Below, piece by piece: positions 1 to 7,555 of a stretch of 45,772 nucleotides of DNA; positions within the stretch are counted from its first letter, which is position 1, and the number at the start of each line of letters is the position of its first letter. Origin of the DNA: Mycobacterium sp. AZCC_0083 (GTDB taxonomy: Bacteria > Actinomycetota > Actinomycetes > Mycobacteriales > Mycobacteriaceae); contig NZ_JACHGP010000021.1 of the NCBI RefSeq assembly GCF_014202335.1, forward strand, positions 1-45,772. The letters are read 5' to 3'. A model generated the notes under the pieces. The model was not told the origin of the DNA, made no database searches, and saw nothing but the letters and a program-made list of their open reading frames with translations. Position numbers and translations under genes: made by a program.

Positions 1-92
1 ACGACAGTGCTCACCGGCCGGCGGCTCGGTAATCAGCCTCCCGCTCGAGAACCAAGATCCCCGTCAAGGACACGCTGATCGACTCCCATTAG

Positions 93-473
93 GCGCGTTG
101 GCTTCATCCCGGCCAACCGGCCGCGCTCGCGGCTGACGTCCCGATCGTCCCCGTGGTGTCCATCGGCGGGCAGGAGAGCCAGCTCTACCTGTCGCGCTGC
201 ACTTGGCTGGCGCAACTACCGCAACTCGACAAGCTGGCGCGGCTCAAAATCCTGCCCCTCTCGTTCGGCTTCCCGTTCGGGTTGAGCCTCGGGCTGACCC
301 TGAACCTGCCGATGCCCACCAAGATCGTGACCCAGGTGCTCGGCCCGATCGACACCGTCGCCGAGTTCGGTGAGGAACCCGACCCCGACGAGGTGGATGG
401 CTACGTGCGCTCGGTGATGCAGCATGCCCTGGACGAGTTGGCCGCCGAACGCCGGCTCCCGATCGTCGGCTGA
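93..473 (+). pseudogene. C-terminal fragment of a PlsC-like acyltransferase
   Basis: The reading frame carries PIVPVVSIGGQE followed by LARLKILPLSFGFPFG and ends in DELAAERRLPIVG. This resembles the C-terminal third of mycobacterial lysophospholipid/diacylglycerol acyltransferase-like proteins, which esterify lipids at the membrane. The acyltransferase HX4D motif that should lie upstream is absent. An in-frame TAG at 90-92 closes the frame, and the DNA before it does not read as the family N-terminus, so the gene is 5'-truncated or broken. A GTG at 153 could start a short product, but that would lack the active site. It ends 2 bp before the FadD fragment, so the two probably once formed a lipid operon. 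Confidence 0.6.
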
Positions 474-475
474 CC

Positions 476-775
476 ATGGCCTCGTCGACACTTCTGGACC
501 GCGTGGCCGAGTTGCGTGAAGTACTGGCCACCCTGATCCGGGCGCGACTCCTGGCTGCGCTGCGACCCGACAAGTACGTACGGATGGTCGCGGCCGTCCG
601 GCGTGAAGGCACGTCGACGACGATCGGTATCGCGACGTCGGCTCGCCGCTGTCCAAACCGACCCGCCCTGGTCGACGAGATCGGCACCCTCACCTATCGG
701 CAGCTCGACGGTCGGTGCGACGCATTGGCGACAGCGCTGCAAGGTCTTGGCGGCGGGACGCCGGAGACATGGCGC
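476..775 (+). pseudogene. N-terminal fragment of a fatty-acyl-CoA synthetase (FadD family)
   Basis: From ATG 476 the product contains ARLLAALRPDKYVRMVAAVR and then NRPALVDEIGTLTYRQLDGR, the usual N-terminus of mycobacterial FadD acyl-CoA/acyl-AMP ligases. The likeness lasts for about 95 residues, to roughly LQGLGGGTPET. After about position 770 the frame runs antisense through the reverse-strand gene ending at 694. The AMP-binding motif and the whole catalytic domain are missing, so it cannot be active. The abrupt end implies a deletion or rearrangement that joined the head of fadD to the tail of an unrelated gene. The exact breakpoint is uncertain by about 20 bp. Confidence 0.65.
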
Positions 776-1416
776 GGCGTCGACAATCGCGATTCGTCGG
801 CGCTGATGATCTGTGCCAATTCGCCGACGAAGACCGGTGGATAGTCCGCGGACCCCGTGGCTGACATCCACTCCGCTGCGAGATCTGGCCGACCGATCCA
901 CTGTCGTGCGCTGCCTTCCGAGTCCACCTCCTGCAGGATCATCAGTTCCCGGTCGTCGTCAAACGCCCGGTATATCCAGATCTTTCGGACACCCGCCCGT
1001 CGGAATCGGTTGAGCCCGCTGTGCACTTTGGCCAGCAATACTGCAACCTCCTCCACCCGGGCGATGACACCGATGATCAGTCCCGGCACCTCCGTCCCGG
1101 TCGCGTCTTCCGCTAGGTCGATCTTTTCGACGACTTCACCCGCGAAGACCGCGGGTATGTCGTTCACGCCCGCAGCGTCGAACCACTCGAAGATCAACGG
1201 TGTCCGGAGGAGTTCCTCGACAGATTGCCGGTGCCGGATACCGACCGTTACAAGGACGCGTCCGGACTCCCAAATGGAGCTATACATCACGAGATGGTGG
1301 GCGCCCATGCCGCTCAACAGGATTCGGCGTCGGTCCAGCATTGAACGCATTCGCGCGACGTCGTCCACTCGATAGTCCATCGCCAGCACAACGGAGTGCA
1401 GTTCGCTATCGACCAT
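694..1416 (-). CDS. Two-domain mycobacterial protein with tandem ferredoxin-like repeats, function unknown
   Basis: The protein is built from two related halves of about 100 residues. Each ends in a matching block: FEWFDAAGVNDIPAVFAGEV in the first and AEWMSATGSADYPPVFVGEL in the second. This suggests an internally duplicated dimeric alpha/beta-barrel-like fold; related proteins appear in mycobacterial lipid loci, sometimes mislabelled as fatty-acid-CoA ligases. ATG 1416 is the longest start, and the internal ATG at 1380 (MDYRVDDVARM) fits the family better. The last 30 or so residues run antisense through the truncated fadD, so the natural C-terminus has probably been replaced at the junction. 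No signal peptide or membrane segment is visible. Confidence 0.6.
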   Translation of the reverse strand: MVDSELHSVVLAMDYRVDDVARMRSMLDRRRILLSGMGAHHLVMYSSIWESGRVLVTVGIRHRQSVEELLRTPLIFEWFDAAGVNDIPAVFAGEVVEKIDLAEDATGTEVPGLIIGVIARVEEVAVLLAKVHSGLNRFRRAGVRKIWIYRAFDDDRELMILQEVDSEGSARQWIGRPDLAAEWMSATGSADYPPVFVGELAQIISADESRLSTPRHVSGVPPPRPCSAVANASHRPSSCR

Positions 1417-1966
1417 GACGACACCGCCTTGTGACAGATGCCGTTGCGCGGTCGCCCGCGCGACGGCAACCGCTGGATTCCTCGTCCCGGTTCGAGTGCG
1501 GACGATGGAGGAGGGTCGCGTCGACCACCACGGTGATGGCGCCGGTCGTCATTGGCGTCATATCCCTAGTCACTGACCACGGAGTAGCTTCTCAGGGTTC
1601 CGCAGGCGCGACTCTACTCTGAACCAGAAAACTAGCAGTGCCGTCAGAAAATCAAATGATATACCGAGGTATCACCGCACTATAAAACATGGGTATTGCC
1701 ATCAATGTGATCTAAGTCTAACTTGGATTAGGTTGTGTCCTGGGTCGCTCAGTGGTGGCCCTCGACGATGTCGTCAGACGGAGGAAAGACGCGTGGTTGT
1801 TATGCCAGCAAGGCGGGCGCTATGCCCGAGCTCGGCTGAGCCCATCGGCCAAGCATGTCAAGCGATGCTGCGAACCCGGCGGCGAATTGAGTGAGTTCAT
1901 GACCAAGCCCTCGTTGAGGCAGATCGAAAATCAAGCTGGCGCAGGCGATTACCGTGGAGGTATCCA
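1417..1966. other. Intergenic region with an AT-rich, promoter-like patch
   Basis: No convincing gene is present. About 1640-1735 is much more AT-rich than its surroundings and includes the small palindrome ATACCGAGGTAT, so it may hold the promoter of the Mam genes. A 72-codon frame (1752-1970) ends on the Mam start codon, but its composition does not look like a conserved protein. GGAGG just before 1967 is the ribosome-binding site of the Mam gene. Confidence 0.4.
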
Positions 1967-2650
1967 GTGATGCGGAGCGTGCAAAGCGAGGCTGATCGTG
2001 AGACGCCACTGGTGATCGATGGCGATGACGACCTTGAAGCCGACGATCAGCGGGGACTAGAGGGACCCGGGTCCGAAACAGACGTCGGAGAGGCCGAGGT
2101 GGCGGACTCAGCCGACGACGAGCCGAAGATCGGCGAGGCAACGGCTGAGCCGGCGGACAGGCGCCGGATGCCGCGCGTGCGCCTGGCGACGATCTTCGGC
2201 GTCGTTGCTCTTCTGTTGTTGGGCGGCCTGACCGGTTGGCTGGGTTTCCGCGCTCATCAGGCCCGCCAGGCCGATGAGCAGCGAGCCATGTTCCTTTCGG
2301 TCGGTCGGCAGGGCGCGCTGAATCTGACCACGATCGACTGGCAGGAAGCCGACACCGACGTGGCGCGCATCGTGGATTCGGCCACCGGCAACTTCCGCGA
2401 CGATTTCCAGAAGCGTTCCCGGCCGTTCATCGACGCAGTCAAGCACGCGCAGTCGAAGTCGATTGGCACCATCACCGAGGCGGGTCTCGAGTCTGAATCC
2501 GACACCGACGCCCAGGTCCTGGTCGCGGTCGCGGTCAAGACGACCAATGCCGGTGCAGCAGAACAGCGGTCGCGCGCATGGCGCATGCGGATCTCGGTCC
2601 AGAAGGTCGGCGATCAAGACAAGGTGTCAAACGTGGAGTTCGTGCCGTGA
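1967..2650 (+). CDS. Mce-associated membrane protein (Mam), first of pair
   Basis: This 227-residue protein has the Mam layout: an acidic disordered cytoplasmic N-terminus (residues 1-65), a basic RRRMPRVR patch, one membrane segment (about 73-93) and an extracytoplasmic domain. Mam proteins, such as Rv0177/Rv0178 and the orphan OmamA/OmamB of M. tuberculosis, stabilise Mce lipid importers. GGAGG lies 9 bp before the GTG at 1967; ATG 1970 is an alternative start. The stop overlaps the next gene's GTG, so the two are probably translated together. Mam genes normally follow yrbE-mceA-F, but here the upstream DNA is non-coding, so the pair is an orphan in this window. Confidence 0.82.
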   Translation: MMRSVQSEADRETPLVIDGDDDLEADDQRGLEGPGSETDVGEAEVADSADDEPKIGEATAEPADRRRMPRVRLATIFGVVALLLLGGLTGWLGFRAHQARQADEQRAMFLSVGRQGALNLTTIDWQEADTDVARIVDSATGNFRDDFQKRSRPFIDAVKHAQSKSIGTITEAGLESESDTDAQVLVAVAVKTTNAGAAEQRSRAWRMRISVQKVGDQDKVSNVEFVP

Positions 2651-3357
2651 CCACTCGACAGACCGACGTTCCCGCCGACGTCACCAGCGCCAGCCACGAC
2701 ACTGCATCGTCGGAGGTCACTCCCGGCGACTCCGATGGCGAAGAGACTCGGGAACCGGCCACCGACGACGTCACCCAAGACGTCGACGAGACGACATGCG
2801 ACGAGGCCGTTGGGGACGCGGCGCCGGACGCCGAAGAAGTCCATCCAGACGATGGCGGCTCGACCAAGCGCGGGGTCAACTGGTCTCGGGTACTGGCCTT
2901 TGGTGTGCTGCCCGCGCTCGCACTAGTGCTGGCGGTGGCGGCGGGGTTCCTCAAATGGCAAGACTCCTCGGTGCGGGACGCTACGGTTGCCGGCGTTGAG
3001 TCGGTTCAGGCCGCCAAGGACGGCACGACTGCGTTGCTGTCCTACAAGCCCGACACCGTCGAACAACAGCTCGGCGCGGCGCGGGATCTCCTCACGGGTG
3101 ACTTCCGGGACTCCTATACATCGCTGACCCATGACGTAGTCATTCCTGGGGCCAAGCAGCAGAAGATTTCGGCGACGGCTGTAGTACCTGCCGCGGCGTC
3201 GGTCTCTGCGAGCCCGAGCCGTTCGGTGGTATTGGTGTTCGTCAACCAGACCGTCGTCATGGGCAACGGTGCGCCGACCGAAACGGCGTCCACTGTCAAG
3301 GTGACTCTCGACAAGCTTGGCGGCCATTGGTTGATATCTGGATTCGATCCCGTCTAG
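2647..3357 (+). CDS. Mce-associated membrane protein (Mam), second of pair
   Basis: A 236-residue partner of the preceding gene. It has an acidic Asp/Glu/Thr-rich N-terminus, a membrane segment at about 81-102 and a domain ending in LDKLGGHWLISGFDPV, the tail typical of the Rv0178 type. GTG 2647 is chosen because it overlaps the upstream stop in a GTGA arrangement; the longer frame from 2578 lies inside the first Mam gene and adds a non-family N-terminus. It probably forms a complex with its neighbour in the membrane and supports an Mce transporter encoded elsewhere. The MceG ATPase 2.3 kb downstream fits that role. Confidence 0.82.
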   Translation: MTTRQTDVPADVTSASHDTASSEVTPGDSDGEETREPATDDVTQDVDETTCDEAVGDAAPDAEEVHPDDGGSTKRGVNWSRVLAFGVLPALALVLAVAAGFLKWQDSSVRDATVAGVESVQAAKDGTTALLSYKPDTVEQQLGAARDLLTGDFRDSYTSLTHDVVIPGAKQQKISATAVVPAAASVSASPSRSVVLVFVNQTVVMGNGAPTETASTVKVTLDKLGGHWLISGFDPV

Positions 3358-3371
3358 ATGGCGACACGTCA

Positions 3372-3711
3372 TGAAGACAACGCACCGTAGGTTCGTGGCC
3401 GGAGCAGCGCTGCCGCCAACAGTATGGCTTGGCATGCGGCGGTCAGGGCTCGCGTCGATGTGGTGGCGTGCCTGGTGAATGTGACTGTGCGCCAGGGCTA
3501 TAACTCCGCCAACGCAGATGGCGTGGTGGTCGTTGGACAGACCGTCGACGACCGAAGCCGACTACAGCAACCCCGACGATTGCCACTTCGCGCATCTGAT
3601 CAATCAGACGGTCAACGAGTCGGGCTCGGAATTGACTTGGCAGCCGCGCAATTCTGCTTCTGGGGTACCCTCCGTCGGCGGCGCCGTAACACATGGGGAG
3701 GGGCGCGCAAA
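3372..3711 (+). pseudogene. Possible decayed secreted-protein gene
   Basis: ATG 3372 opens with MKTTHRRFVAGAAL, which looks like a signal peptide, but the frame closes after about 30 residues. Further on, two other frames contain ordered stretches (RQGYNSANADGVVVVGQ and DYSNPDDCHFAHLINQTVNE) separated by a frame change near 3540. This pattern suggests a small exported-protein gene broken by indels. I do not recognise the family, and chance open frames in high-GC DNA remain possible. This entry also accounts for the 354-bp gap before the CAP gene. Confidence 0.25.
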
Positions 3712-4230
3712 ATGACCATGCACCACAGGGTTTCGCCGAACAGGACCCGAAGCAGTCTCGCCTTGACCGCGATCGCGGTGGTGTTGGCGGCCGGGGCGTC
3801 GGTGGGCATTCCGGCGGCGCGCGCTGACAATAAGCGGCTCAACGACGGTGTGGTCGCCAATGTGTACACGATTCAGCACCAAGCCGGCTGCACGACGAAA
3901 CAGCGCATCAACCCGCAGCTGGAGCTAGCCGCCCAGTGGCACACCAACGACGTACTCAACAACCGAGCGCTGGATGGCGACATCGGCAGCGACAATTCCA
4001 CTCCACCAGACCGCGCCAAGGCCGCAGGATACTCCGGGCGAGTTGCCGAGACAGTCGCCATCAATCCCGCGTTGGCGATTAGCGGTATCGAACTCATCAA
4101 CCAGTGGTATTACAACCCCGCCTACATGGCGATCATGCAGGACTGTGCCTACGACCACATCGGGGTGTGGTCCGAAAGCAGCCTCGACCGCACCGTAGTG
4201 GTCGCGGTCTACGGGTCGGATGCGGCGTAA
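3712..4230 (+). CDS. Secreted CAP (SCP/PR-1) domain protein
   Basis: A 172-residue exported protein. The signal peptide ends near residue 38 (IPAARA|DNKRLND). The mature part shows CAP-type features: NPQLELAAQWHTNDVLNNR, a HT pair in the first helix, AETVAINPALAISG, NQWYYNPAYMAIM and a closing HIGVWSES with a strand-rich tail. Mycobacterial CAP proteins are exported and are of uncertain enzymatic function. ATG 3712 is preceded by GGGGAGGGG (3694-3702); the longer frame from 3424 lacks a ribosome-binding site and would bury the signal peptide. A frameshifted micro-ORF follows directly after its stop. Confidence 0.8.
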   Translation: MTMHHRVSPNRTRSSLALTAIAVVLAAGASVGIPAARADNKRLNDGVVANVYTIQHQAGCTTKQRINPQLELAAQWHTNDVLNNRALDGDIGSDNSTPPDRAKAAGYSGRVAETVAINPALAISGIELINQWYYNPAYMAIMQDCAYDHIGVWSESSLDRTVVVAVYGSDAA

Positions 4231-4234
4231 ACAG

Positions 4235-4344
4235 ATGAATCCAATCCCGACTACGACATTAGCGATGTCGAGTACGACGTCAACTGGTTCGCCTGGACTA
4301 TGCGGGGCGTCCGCGCGGCTGACCGGTTCACATGGCGACGTTAG
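4235..4344 (+). pseudogene. Frameshifted copy of the 36-residue micro-ORF at 6709
   Basis: ATG 4235 begins ATGAATCC, and one missing base later the sequence reads NPDYDISDVEYDVNWFAWTM and RGV. The intact ORF at 6709 reads NPDYDASDEVEYFLNWFPWA and LRGV. Both follow a longer gene closely. The single-base deletion near 4243, a missing codon and a diverged tail show that this copy is broken. Its end overlaps the first possible start of the MPT51-like gene. Shared words NPDYD, VEY, NWF and W--RGV make homology convincing despite the short length. Confidence 0.6.
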
Positions 4345-5312
4345 GTATTCCGATGCATGACACGCTGTCCCTCAGTTCTCGCCGACGCCGGTTCACGCTC
4401 GGCGTCGGTGACGATGTGCCACACCCTCGTCGCGTCATCGTCACGTTGCGCGCCGTGCTGGTGATGGTTCTGGGCGTGAGTTTGTGGACAGCCGGGCACG
4501 CCAGAGCTCAGACCCCAGTCGAGTATCTGATGGTGCCGTCCGCGGCGATGGGCCGCGATATACCGGTCGCGTTCCAGGGCGGAGGCGCGCACGCGGTGAT
4601 CCTGCTCGACGCTTTCAATGCCGCACCTGATGTCAGCAAATGGGTTACCGCGGGCAATGCGATGAATAGCCTTGCAGGCAAGGGCATCTCGGTGGCTGCA
4701 CCAGCGAGCGGCGCATGGAGCCTCTACGCCGATTGGGAGCAGGACGGCAGTCGCCAGTGGGAAACCTTCCTGTCGAGCGAGTTGCCGGACTGGTTGGCCG
4801 CAAACAAGGGTCTCGCACCCGGCGGCCACGGAATCGTTGGCGCCGCCCAGGGCGGTACTGGTGCACTGATGATGGCGGAGTTCCACCCGGACAGGTTCCG
4901 TTACGCTGGCTCGCTGTCGGGCTTCCTCACGCCGTCGTCAACCACGTTCAACGGCGCGATCACTGCGGGCCTCGCGCAGTACGGCGGCGTAGATACCCGG
5001 AACATGTGGGGTTTGCCGCAGCTTGGTCGTTGGAAGTGGCACGACCCCGACGTTCACTTGCAACTGCTCGCCGACAACAACACACGGCTCTGGGTTTTCA
5101 GCCCGCAGACCCTCACATGCAGCGATCCCGCGGCGATGATCGGCTACTGCGATCAGGCACAAGGGAGCAACCGCAGCTTCTACTTGCATTACCGCGGCAT
5201 CGGCGCCAACAACGGACACTTCGATTTCCCGGCTGGCGGTCAGCACGACTGGTCGAGCTGGGGACCACAACTGGCGGCCATGTCCGGCGACTTGTCTGCA
5301 ACCATCAAATAG
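4332..5312 (+). CDS. mpt51: MPT51-like non-catalytic member of the antigen 85 family
   Basis: The mature part matches MPT51/FbpC1 closely: EYLMVPSAAMGRDIPVAF, WVTAGNAMNSLAGKGISV, LPDWLAANKGLAPGGHG and GLPQLGRWKWHDPDVH. Antigen 85 enzymes are secreted mycolyltransferases with a GxSxG serine. Here the elbow reads GAAQGGTGAL, with no serine, as in MPT51, which is a binding rather than catalytic protein. A signal peptide lies before HARA|QTP. The start is uncertain: ATG 4332 falls within the decayed micro-ORF, ATG 4353 gives a long n-region, and GTG 4416 would give a normal 32-residue signal peptide. A small secreted gene follows 12 bp later. Confidence 0.82.
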   Translation: MATLGIPMHDTLSLSSRRRRFTLGVGDDVPHPRRVIVTLRAVLVMVLGVSLWTAGHARAQTPVEYLMVPSAAMGRDIPVAFQGGGAHAVILLDAFNAAPDVSKWVTAGNAMNSLAGKGISVAAPASGAWSLYADWEQDGSRQWETFLSSELPDWLAANKGLAPGGHGIVGAAQGGTGALMMAEFHPDRFRYAGSLSGFLTPSSTTFNGAITAGLAQYGGVDTRNMWGLPQLGRWKWHDPDVHLQLLADNNTRLWVFSPQTLTCSDPAAMIGYCDQAQGSNRSFYLHYRGIGANNGHFDFPAGGQHDWSSWGPQLAAMSGDLSATIK

Positions 5313-5324
5313 CGAGGAAAGCAC

Positions 5325-5591
5325 ATGCGCCGCGTGAAAAAGACTCTGCAGGCAATGGTTGTCGCGCTCGGCATTATCGGTGTGCAGACCGCCCACGCAA
5401 TCCCTGCGGCCGCTGACCCATCCGATTTTTCCTGCCCGCTGAAGTTGTTCTTCGTGTGCAGGATGGTACCGGTCGCACCCGATCTGGATCATGACATCGA
5501 TCTGACCAAGGAACCGCCTCCATGGGATTCCGCTGTGCCGCCAGCAGATTCACCACCGGCTGGCGACGTTTGTATCGATGGCTGTAGCTAA
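5325..5591 (+). CDS. Small secreted Cys- and Pro-containing protein
   Basis: An 88-residue product with a signal peptide (MRRVKKTLQAMVVALGIIG to about AHAIPAAA). The mature chain has four cysteines in two pairs (CPLKLFFVC and CIDGC) around VPVAPDLDHDIDL and a Pro-rich stretch. Similar short mycobacterial proteins are often annotated as fibronectin-binding, but I know of no firm basis for that here and would not rely on it. GAGGAAAG precedes ATG 5325. It lies 12 bp after the MPT51 gene, so the two are probably co-transcribed and both exported. Confidence 0.7.
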   Translation: MRRVKKTLQAMVVALGIIGVQTAHAIPAAADPSDFSCPLKLFFVCRMVPVAPDLDHDIDLTKEPPPWDSAVPPADSPPAGDVCIDGCS

Positions 5592-5632
5592 CTGGTACCG
5601 CAGAAGTTTCGAACGACAGGGAGCAGATCTAC

Positions 5633-6682
5633 GTGGGTATCGGTATTCAGGTTGAGGGACTGACGAAGTCCTTCGGGCCCCAGCGAATCTGGGAGGACGT
5701 CACCTTCGAGATCCCCGCTGGTGAGGTCAGCGTGCTGCTCGGCCCGTCCGGTACCGGCAAGTCGGTGTTCTTGAAGTCGTTGATCGGGCTGCTGCGCCCC
5801 GAGCGCGGCAAGATCGTCGTCGATGGCACCAACATCATCGAGTGTTCGGCCAAGGAGCTCTACGAGATCCGCACCCTGTTCGGGGTGATGTTCCAGGACG
5901 GTGCGCTGTTCGGCTCCATGTCGCTGTATGACAACACCGCGTTCCCGCTTCGTGAGCACACGAAGAAGAAGGAATCCGAAATCCGCCAGATCGTCATGGA
6001 GAAGCTCGACCTGGTCGGTCTGACCGGTGACGAGACCAAGTTCCCCGGTGAGATCTCCGGCGGTATGCGCAAGCGCGCCGGGCTGGCCCGCAGCCTGGTC
6101 CTCGATCCGCAGATCATCCTGTGCGACGAGCCCGACTCCGGTCTGGACCCCGTCCGCACCGCGTATCTGTCGCAGCTGCTGATCGACATCAACGCCCAGA
6201 TCGACTGCACGATCCTGATCGTCACGCACAACATCAACATCGCCCGCACCGTGCCCGACAACATGGGCATGCTGTTCCGCAAGCACCTGGTGATGTTCGG
6301 CCCTCGCGAGGTCCTGTTGACCTCCGATGAGCCGGTGGTCAAGCAGTTCCTCAACGGGCGCCGGATCGGGCCGATCGGTATGTCGGAGGAGAAGGACGAG
6401 TCGACGATGGCCGAGGAGCAGGCCATGATCGACGCCGGTCACCACGACGGTGGTACCGAAGAGGTCGAGGGCGTTCCGCCCCAGGTCAACGCGACACCCG
6501 GTATGCCGGAGCGCAAGGCTGTGGCCCGTCGTCAGGCGCGGGTGCGCGAGATCATGCACACCCTGCCGCCGGCCGCGCAGGAAGCCATCCGCGACGACCT
6601 CGACCGCACCCCCGCATACGGGGCGCGGGAACTGGATTACGACGAGCATGCTCAGGCCTTGGCCGGAAACTCCGGACAATGA
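5633..6682 (+). CDS. mceG: Mce transporter ATPase (MceG/Mkl)
   Basis: A 349-residue ABC ATPase. Walker A is GPSGTGKS (37-44), the Q-loop MFQDG (86-90), the signature SGGMRKR (142-148) and Walker B IILCDEP (161-167), followed by DSGLDPVRTAY. The C-terminal extension after about 235, with MSEEKDEST and a helical RRQARVREIMHTLP tail, is typical of Mkl/MceG, the shared ATPase that powers Mce lipid and sterol import. It starts at GTG 5633 with GGGAG upstream. In M. tuberculosis mkl lies near ribosomal protein genes; here it sits with orphan Mam and secreted genes, so it may be a second copy. Confidence 0.88.
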   Translation: MGIGIQVEGLTKSFGPQRIWEDVTFEIPAGEVSVLLGPSGTGKSVFLKSLIGLLRPERGKIVVDGTNIIECSAKELYEIRTLFGVMFQDGALFGSMSLYDNTAFPLREHTKKKESEIRQIVMEKLDLVGLTGDETKFPGEISGGMRKRAGLARSLVLDPQIILCDEPDSGLDPVRTAYLSQLLIDINAQIDCTILIVTHNINIARTVPDNMGMLFRKHLVMFGPREVLLTSDEPVVKQFLNGRRIGPIGMSEEKDESTMAEEQAMIDAGHHDGGTEEVEGVPPQVNATPGMPERKAVARRQARVREIMHTLPPAAQEAIRDDLDRTPAYGARELDYDEHAQALAGNSGQ

Positions 6683-6708
6683 TGATATCCGAAAGGTGAT
6701 GCACCATA

Positions 6709-6819
6709 ATGGATCCCAACCCCGACTACGACGCAAGTGATGAGGTCGAGTACTTCTTGAATTGGTTCCCGTGGGCGCTGCGTGGTGTCTACCCGCCACC
6801 GGCGTACCCGCCTGTTTAA
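6709..6819 (+). CDS. 36-residue acidic/aromatic micro-protein
   Basis: ATG 6709 is preceded by GAAAGGTG and encodes MDPNPDYDASDEVEYFLNWF followed by PWALRGV and a Pro/Tyr-rich end. The N-terminal half is acidic, the middle is rich in Trp and Phe, and there is no signal peptide. It starts 26 bp after mceG and is followed at once by a hairpin. A related but frameshifted copy lies at 4235. Recurrence with shared key residues is good evidence for a real coding sequence. Function is unknown; its position suggests a small partner of the Mce/envelope genes. Confidence 0.6.
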   Translation: MDPNPDYDASDEVEYFLNWFPWALRGVYPPPAYPPV

Positions 6820-6820
6820 G

Positions 6821-6844
6821 GGGATGCGGTGCCCAGCGCATCCC
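6821..6844 (+). terminator. Hairpin ending the mceG operon
   Basis: GGGATGCG (6821-6828) and CGCATCCC (6837-6844) form a perfect 8-bp stem with an 8-nt loop, directly after the micro-ORF stop at 6819. There is no T-run, as is common for mycobacterial terminators. Confidence 0.55.
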
Positions 6845-7090
6845 ATGACATAGCCGGAATGCTTACTGGTCCACAAGCGGCAGCTAGTCAACCCGTCGTG
6901 GTTTTTTAATAACAGCGCGCGGCTTCGAAACCGTTGCTGCTTAAGGGCGCTGCCATTCTCGACGTCGCTGCGGCCGCGCTCGCCAGGCATGGCCATGAGG
7001 CCACCTACGCGGCGCCAATGACACGACGGGAAGCAGGATGAAAGGCGGCGGGCAGGTGCCAATCCACGTGAGCTCGAAAGCGAGTAGATC

Positions 7091-7555
7091 ATGACTAGAC
7101 CGATCAGGACGAGTTCAAGAAGCTGCCACCCACACGACGAGCAGACTCAAAAATATCTGTCTCCTAAGGCCGATAGGCTTTTATCTCCCAAGCGCGGCAA
7201 GACGATAACGGCACTAACCGTGGTTTCGATCGCTGTCGGCTCCCTCGCGCAGGCCCCAGTACCCGTGGCGCATGCTGTTCCGGCGCCCGAGGTCGAGTAC
7301 ACGTACAACGTGATGGTGCGCCGACACTATGACTTTCCAAACAATGACGCGATCGGCTACGGCCACGGGATCTGCGACAAGGTGCTTAGCGGCGAGGGCT
7401 ACCCGCAGATCATGGCAGAGGTAAAGAGTGACGTACTTCCGAACGACGAGTTCGCGGCGAATTACCTCGTTTCCTACGCAGTCGGCATTCTATGCCCCGC
7501 GCAGATCTGGCAGTTGCGTAACTCCGCGGCAGGTTATCGACCACCACCCGGGTAA
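7091..7555 (+). CDS. DUF732 domain exported protein
   Basis: A 154-residue protein. The N-terminal 60 residues include a hydrophobic stretch (TALTVVSIAVGSLAQAPV) ending in AHAVPAP, a likely signal peptide with an unusually long, basic n-region. The rest shows DUF732 features: a DAIGYGHGICDKVLSGEGY block, then LVSYAVGILCPAQIWQL, with two conserved cysteines that probably form a disulphide. DUF732 proteins are common, small, exported and of unknown function in mycobacteria. An internal start nearer the hydrophobic stretch is possible. It stands alone between the mceG terminator and a decayed region. Confidence 0.75.
   Translation: MTRPIRTSSRSCHPHDEQTQKYLSPKADRLLSPKRGKTITALTVVSIAVGSLAQAPVPVAHAVPAPEVEYTYNVMVRRHYDFPNNDAIGYGHGICDKVLSGEGYPQIMAEVKSDVLPNDEFAANYLVSYAVGILCPAQIWQLRNSAAGYRPPPG

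Noticed and set aside
1752..1970. 72-codon frame ending on the Mam start codon
   Set aside because: The overlap is suggestive of coupling, but the protein has no recognisable fold or conservation and the composition looks like chance in high-GC DNA.
2463..2999. Long Arg-rich forward frame over the Mam junction
   Set aside because: It lies in a third frame across two well-supported Mam genes and has the Arg/Ser-rich composition of shadow frames.
5588..6841. 417-codon reverse-strand frame opposite mceG
   Set aside because: It mirrors the mceG codons; His/Leu/Asp-rich repeats such as DDLADFG come from the antisense of an intact ABC ATPase.
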